Positions 6,251-9,509 of a stretch of DNA of 9,509 bases are shown one piece after another. Each line of letters begins with the position of its first letter. The first letter of the stretch is position 1. A program made the position numbers and the translations under genes. The notes under the pieces were generated by a model that worked only from the letters and a program-made list of their open reading frames with translations, was not told the origin of the DNA and did no database searches. This stretch comes from Alphaproteobacteria bacterium (GTDB lineage: Bacteria > Pseudomonadota > Alphaproteobacteria > RF32 > CAG-239), in NCBI GenBank assembly GCA_024408895.1, contig JAKSUO010000039.1, forward strand, positions 1-9,509, in the 5' to 3' direction.

Positions 6251-7210
6251 ATGAAAACAATCTTGGTAACCGGTGGTAGCGGTTTTATAGGCTCAAATTT
6301 ATGCAAGCATCTGATTAATGACGGAATGAGAGTTATCTGCGTTGATAACAACTACACCGGCAGAATGTGCAATATCGCCGACCTAATGGAAAATAAAAAT
6401 TTCCGTTTTATTCTTCATGATATTACCTCCCCGATTGATCCGGAAGAAAAAATAGACCAGATATATAACCTTGCTTGTCCGGCAAGTCCTCCGGCATATC
6501 AAGGTCCACATGCCATTGAAACAACCAAAACCTGCATCATCGGAGGTTTAAATATGTTGGAACTGGCACGCCAACATCAAGCAACCATTTTACAAACCAG
6601 CACTTCGGAAGTTTACGGTGAACCAACCGTTCATCCGCAACCGGAATCATATTTCGGCTATGTAAATCCAACCGGCATACGTTCTTGTTATGACGAAGGA
6701 AAGCGCTGTGCCGAAAGTTTGTTTTTCAGTTATCATCGCATTTATGATTTACCTATCAAAATTGTCCGTATTTTTAACACCTATGGCCCGAATATGCGCC
6801 ACGATGACGGTCGTGTTATCAGCAACTTTATATGCCAAAGCCTACAAGGTCAAAGCCTCACGGTGTTCGGAAGCGGCCAACAAACGCGTTCGTTATGTTT
6901 TGTTGATGATACCGTCGATTGTTTGATAAAAATGATGAACTCCCCGAAAGAATTTACCGGACCGGTAAACATCGGAAAGCCGGAAGAACATTCTATTCTT
7001 GAAATTGCGGAAATTATATCCGATATAACCGCTACAAAAATAAGTATGGTTCATAAAGAAAAGCCGGAAGATGATCCCAGTCGGCGCAAACCGGATATAT
7101 CTTTAGCTCAATCCGCACTTGCTTGGTATCCGAAAACCACCCTTAAAGAGGGTTTACAAAAAACCGTTGAATATTTCAAAAAAGATTTAAAACAAAATTG
7201 CAAATTATAA
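6251..7210 (+). CDS. UDP-glucuronate decarboxylase (UDP-xylose synthase), extended SDR family
   Basis: The enzyme oxidises and decarboxylates UDP-glucuronate with bound NAD+ to give UDP-xylose, a cytoplasmic donor for surface polysaccharides. The 319-residue product is a full-length extended short-chain dehydrogenase. It has the Rossmann motif TGGSGFIG (7-14), the NYTGRMCNI segment, ACPASPPAYQ typical of the decarboxylase group, STSEVYG (117-123, with E120), the catalytic pair Y147 and K151 in SCYDEGKR, RIFNTYGPNMRHDDGRVISN, and the C-terminal EDDPSRRKPDIS stretch. The ACPASPP and DDGRVISNF motifs separate it from UDP-glucose 4-epimerases and dTDP-glucose dehydratases. It has its own promoter and ends three bases from convergent glf. 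UDP-glucose dehydrogenase, which would supply its substrate, is not in the window. Confidence 0.9.
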   Translation: MKTILVTGGSGFIGSNLCKHLINDGMRVICVDNNYTGRMCNIADLMENKNFRFILHDITSPIDPEEKIDQIYNLACPASPPAYQGPHAIETTKTCIIGGLNMLELARQHQATILQTSTSEVYGEPTVHPQPESYFGYVNPTGIRSCYDEGKRCAESLFFSYHRIYDLPIKIVRIFNTYGPNMRHDDGRVISNFICQSLQGQSLTVFGSGQQTRSLCFVDDTVDCLIKMMNSPKEFTGPVNIGKPEEHSILEIAEIISDITATKISMVHKEKPEDDPSRRKPDISLAQSALAWYPKTTLKEGLQKTVEYFKKDLKQNCKL

Positions 7211-7213
7211 AGA

Positions 7214-8419
7214 TTAGTTTGCTTTAAAAACTTTCCGATACAATTCCAACGCACGCGCCACGGCTTGATCCATGTTGTAGTATTTATAATCACCTAGCCG
7301 TCCAAAAAAATATACATTCGGCAATTTTTCGGCCTCTTGCATATAACGATTATACAAAACTGCATTCTCCGGTTTATTTATCGGATAATAACGTTCATTT
7401 TTTTCGTTATAAGGCTCGGGATATTCAAATGAAACTGTTGTTACAGGTGCTTTTTTTTTTTGTTGTTTTTTATGCTCAATAGAACGTGTCATTCGCGGCG
7501 CATTTCCGTGATTAACCTGAGCCATAGGCTGATAATATTCTTTTGGAAACACTTTTATTTCAAAAGCAAGGCTGCGATAAGGTAACTTGCCGAATTTATA
7601 ATCAAAAAACGCATCCGCAGAACCGCTGAAAAACAGCTTATCATATTTTAAGTTATCCCGCACCTCACGCCAATCCGTATTTAATCTGACCTCAATTAAC
7701 GGATTATCCAGCATATTTTTAACCATCTCTGTATATCCTTGCGCCGGAATACCTTGATATTTATCGGTAAAATAAGCATTTTCACGGTTTAAATAAATCG
7801 GCACGCGTGCAATAACCGATGGATCAACATCTTCAGCTTTCATTCCCCACTGTTTAATCGTATAGTTCTTAAACAATTCCTCAAACAGAATATTTGCGCC
7901 CTTTTGCAAAACACCATCCTCATCATTTTGCAAATCACTGACGGAAATTTTTTGCCCGAAACCGAATTTATCAATCAAACGTTTTGTAAACTCTTGCGCG
8001 AACTCTGCTTCAAAAAGTTGCTCTATTGTATTTAAATTTACCGGAAAATTCACTAATCCTTTAGAGGTTTCGGCTAATGCCTGATGTTTATAATCGTGCC
8101 ACTCGGTAAACCGGCTCAGATATTGCCACACCGCGTCATTATTGGTATGAAAAGCATGAATTCCGTATTTTTGCACGGTAATCCCATTTTCATCTTTATA
8201 ATCATACACATTTCCGCCGATATGATTGCGTTTTTCAATAATTAAAACTTTTTGCCCTTGTTCATTGGCAATGCGTTCAGCCATGACCGCGCCCGACAAA
8301 CCGGCGCCGACAATTACATTCGGCACATATTCCCTTTTCTTTTGCACACCATAGCCAATGCCACACAGCAAGACAGCCGTGCAAATCATAATCCCGATAA
8401 TTTTATTGTTGCGTATCAA
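7214..8419 (-). CDS. glf: UDP-galactopyranose mutase with an extra N-terminal membrane helix
   Basis: A flavoenzyme that interconverts UDP-galactopyranose and UDP-galactofuranose, the donor for galactofuranose in surface glycans. The 401-residue product carries the FAD motif GAGLSG (38-43), the ribose-binding E62, GGNVYD (68-73), the IHAFHT loop (87-92), KQWG (189-192), the two active-site arginines expected near R205 and R312 (in TRSIEHK), and the C-terminal FAD segment GRLGDYKYYNMD (373-384). The E. coli enzyme starts at the equivalent of residue 31; here about 30 residues precede it, including a hydrophobic helix (about 7-25) flanked by basic residues. The start is a TTG at 8419 with AGGGG nine bases upstream, 17 bases inside the preceding gene; an ATG at 8389 keeps most of the helix. 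An A11 tract lies at codons 320-323. Confidence 0.92.
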   Translation of the reverse strand: MIRNNKIIGIMICTAVLLCGIGYGVQKKREYVPNVIVGAGLSGAVMAERIANEQGQKVLIIEKRNHIGGNVYDYKDENGITVQKYGIHAFHTNNDAVWQYLSRFTEWHDYKHQALAETSKGLVNFPVNLNTIEQLFEAEFAQEFTKRLIDKFGFGQKISVSDLQNDEDGVLQKGANILFEELFKNYTIKQWGMKAEDVDPSVIARVPIYLNRENAYFTDKYQGIPAQGYTEMVKNMLDNPLIEVRLNTDWREVRDNLKYDKLFFSGSADAFFDYKFGKLPYRSLAFEIKVFPKEYYQPMAQVNHGNAPRMTRSIEHKKQQKKKAPVTTVSFEYPEPYNEKNERYYPINKPENAVLYNRYMQEAEKLPNVYFFGRLGDYKYYNMDQAVARALELYRKVFKAN

Positions 8420-9257
8420 TATACAATTCCCCTACTCTGATATCTGTTGTACGCATTTGATGTCTTATCCAAAAAGACCATAGCCGTTCACCCAAAAATC
8501 CTGCCACACGAGACTGATAACCTTCATGCATGCTGAGTTGCGGTTCTATATGGAACAAAACATCAAATACCCACTCGGCATATTTATCCAATAAATCTTT
8601 CCGCATAATAAACATATTACGCGAATTAAACATATTCCCGTTCAAAACAGCATATACAGTATCCCTCATTTCCGGATATCTTTGCTCATTATATTCCTCT
8701 GCCGCTTTCATATCGTTTGGATCATGAGACATATTATAATATTCCTCAAAGGTAAACGGCAGATAAGCTGTTTTCGGCATAATAACATCATATTTTTTCA
8801 TTAGTTCGTGCAAATTTTGCGGCGTCATACCGACGGAACACAAATAATTGAAACAATGTTCATATTTGAGATAACGTGCAAACCCGTCAGGCGAAACAAA
8901 AAAACTTCGGCGATAGTGAGTAATGCCGACATAATCGGCTTTGGAATTTTTCCACACCCAATAAGTCGCCGTTAATTCGGAATACCGATCGTTTTTAAGA
9001 GATATATTTTCTCCCGTATCATCACCTATCATCTTTCCCAATAGCGGCAAACCATAATCATGATGCAAAGCACGACCTGCATGAATAGGTATCACCACCT
9101 CATTTTGATTAATGGGAAACTCCTTATGATAAACCTCATACACTTCTATTTTCGGATGCGTGTAAATATACTTTTGATACAAAATAAATGCGGCAATTGC
9201 GGAAAACTCCAACAGTGATGCAATGACAATTCCTAAACTCAATTTATGGTTTTTCAT
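8403..9257 (-). CDS. DUF4422 family glycosyltransferase-like protein with N-terminal membrane helix
   Basis: DUF4422 proteins are found in capsule and exopolysaccharide clusters and are annotated as glycosyltransferases; the exact linkage cannot be told from sequence. The 284-residue product has the family signatures: PIHAGRALHHD (57-67), NDRYSELTATYWVWKN (89-104), DYVGITHYRRSF (108-119), a central FEEYYNMSH segment, MFNSRNMFIMRK (209-220) and RVAGFLGERLWSFWI (250-264). Residues 8-28 form an uninterrupted hydrophobic helix after MKNHK, which typical members, starting directly at the domain, do not have. A basic N-terminus and fewer charges after the helix would by the positive-inside rule put the domain outside the cytoplasm, but this is uncertain. 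The ATG has AGGA about ten bases upstream. It is 18 bases after a second DUF4422 gene and overlaps glf by 17 bases, so all three are one operon. Confidence 0.85.
   Translation of the reverse strand: MKNHKLSLGIVIASLLEFSAIAAFILYQKYIYTHPKIEVYEVYHKEFPINQNEVVIPIHAGRALHHDYGLPLLGKMIGDDTGENISLKNDRYSELTATYWVWKNSKADYVGITHYRRSFFVSPDGFARYLKYEHCFNYLCSVGMTPQNLHELMKKYDVIMPKTAYLPFTFEEYYNMSHDPNDMKAAEEYNEQRYPEMRDTVYAVLNGNMFNSRNMFIMRKDLLDKYAEWVFDVLFHIEPQLSMHEGYQSRVAGFLGERLWSFWIRHQMRTTDIRVGELYIDTQQ
8429..8433 (-). promoter_or_regulatory. Ribosome binding site for the TTG start of glf
   Basis: On the minus strand AGGGG lies nine bases before the TTG at 8419, within the last codons of the upstream DUF4422 gene. 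The alternative ATG at 8389 has only a weak CGGGA-like site too close to it. This supports the longer product with the hydrophobic N-terminus and translational coupling. Confidence 0.55.
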
Positions 9258-9275
9258 TTATTTAGTGTCCTTATA

Positions 9276-9509
9276 TTAATTTTCTGTTTTCTGAGGCATA
9301 TACACAACCCTCGGCACATATTTAATTTTGTATTTATCGCTGTTAAAATCCAACCAAAAAGAAAACAACCGCTCGGCAATAAAGCCCGGCGCGCGCCGTT
9401 GATATAAATACTGCGTTGGATGATATCTTTGATCGTGGTCAAAATATTCATCGTGAATACCCAACTCGGCGCCAACCCGTTCAATCGTGCTTGTTCCTAC
9501 GACTCCAAC
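9276..9509 (-). CDS. DUF4422 family protein, C-terminal part only (cut by window edge)
   Basis: The minus-strand frame is open from the last base of the window to a TAA at 9276-9278, giving 77 residues of a longer protein. The segment RRAPGFIAERLFSFWLDF matches RVAGFLGERLWSFWI at the same C-terminal place in the neighbouring full DUF4422 protein, so it is a paralogue. The TTG at 9464 is not its start because the coding frame continues upstream to the window edge. It is separated by 18 bases from the next gene, whose ribosome site (AAGGAC, 9267-9272) lies in that gap. The two paralogues are divergent in sequence and probably act on different sugars or positions of one glycan, which is an inference from their pairing. 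Confidence 0.8.
   Translation of the reverse strand, partial: VGVVGTSTIERVGAELGIHDEYFDHDQRYHPTQYLYQRRAPGFIAERLFSFWLDFNSDKYKIKYVPRVVYMPQKTEN

Noticed and set aside
7200..7222. Bidirectional terminator between the decarboxylase gene and glf
   Set aside because: The stem is only five base pairs with a 13-base loop and no adequate T tract right after it.
7482..7520. Lysine-rich insertion in glf around EHKKQQKKK
   Set aside because: By eye the segment has the same length as the matching region of the E. coli enzyme, so it is substitution and not insertion.

Overview
The window looks like a piece of an AT-rich bacterial chromosome. The order ffh-rpsP-rimM-trmD-rplS is conserved in several groups. 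The protein details point to an alphaproteobacterium: an Ffh segment reading GRILGQGDVVSLVEKA, an Ala/Lys/Glu-rich tail on S16, and TrmD residues LLEYPQYTRP. A complete HydG, the radical-SAM maturase of [FeFe]-hydrogenase, suggests an anaerobic or fermentative, perhaps host-associated, lifestyle. The lineage and lifestyle are inferences from motifs, not from a database search.

Region 1 (1-3067, + strand) is a tight housekeeping operon. It holds the 3' part of ffh (SRP GTPase/M domain), rpsP (S16), rimM (30S maturation factor), trmD (tRNA m1G37 methyltransferase, overlapping the end of rimM without its first true start being inside the overlap) and rplS (L19). A strong intrinsic terminator follows rplS.

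Region 2 (3083-5411) starts with a near-consensus promoter driving a stand-alone polytopic permease of the ArsP_2 / putative manganese transporter type, with a Cys/His-rich loop. It converges on hydG on the minus strand. No hydE, hydF or hydrogenase gene is in the window.

Region 3 (5511-7210) has a minus-strand six-helix membrane protein of unknown function and a plus-strand UDP-glucuronate decarboxylase (UDP-xylose synthase). They are divergently transcribed from what look like two promoters sharing almost the same -35 bases.

Region 4 (7214-9509, minus strand) is a surface-glycan operon that continues past the window edge: a partial DUF4422 glycosyltransferase-like gene, a second full DUF4422 gene, and a UDP-galactopyranose mutase (glf) whose TTG start lies inside the preceding gene. 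Both full-length proteins carry an extra N-terminal hydrophobic helix that the usual family members lack. This is the most unusual feature of the window. Together with the decarboxylase, this region would supply UDP-xylose and UDP-galactofuranose for a polysaccharide. I did not find CRISPR arrays, tRNA or rRNA genes, insertion sequences, or a clearly new multi-gene system.
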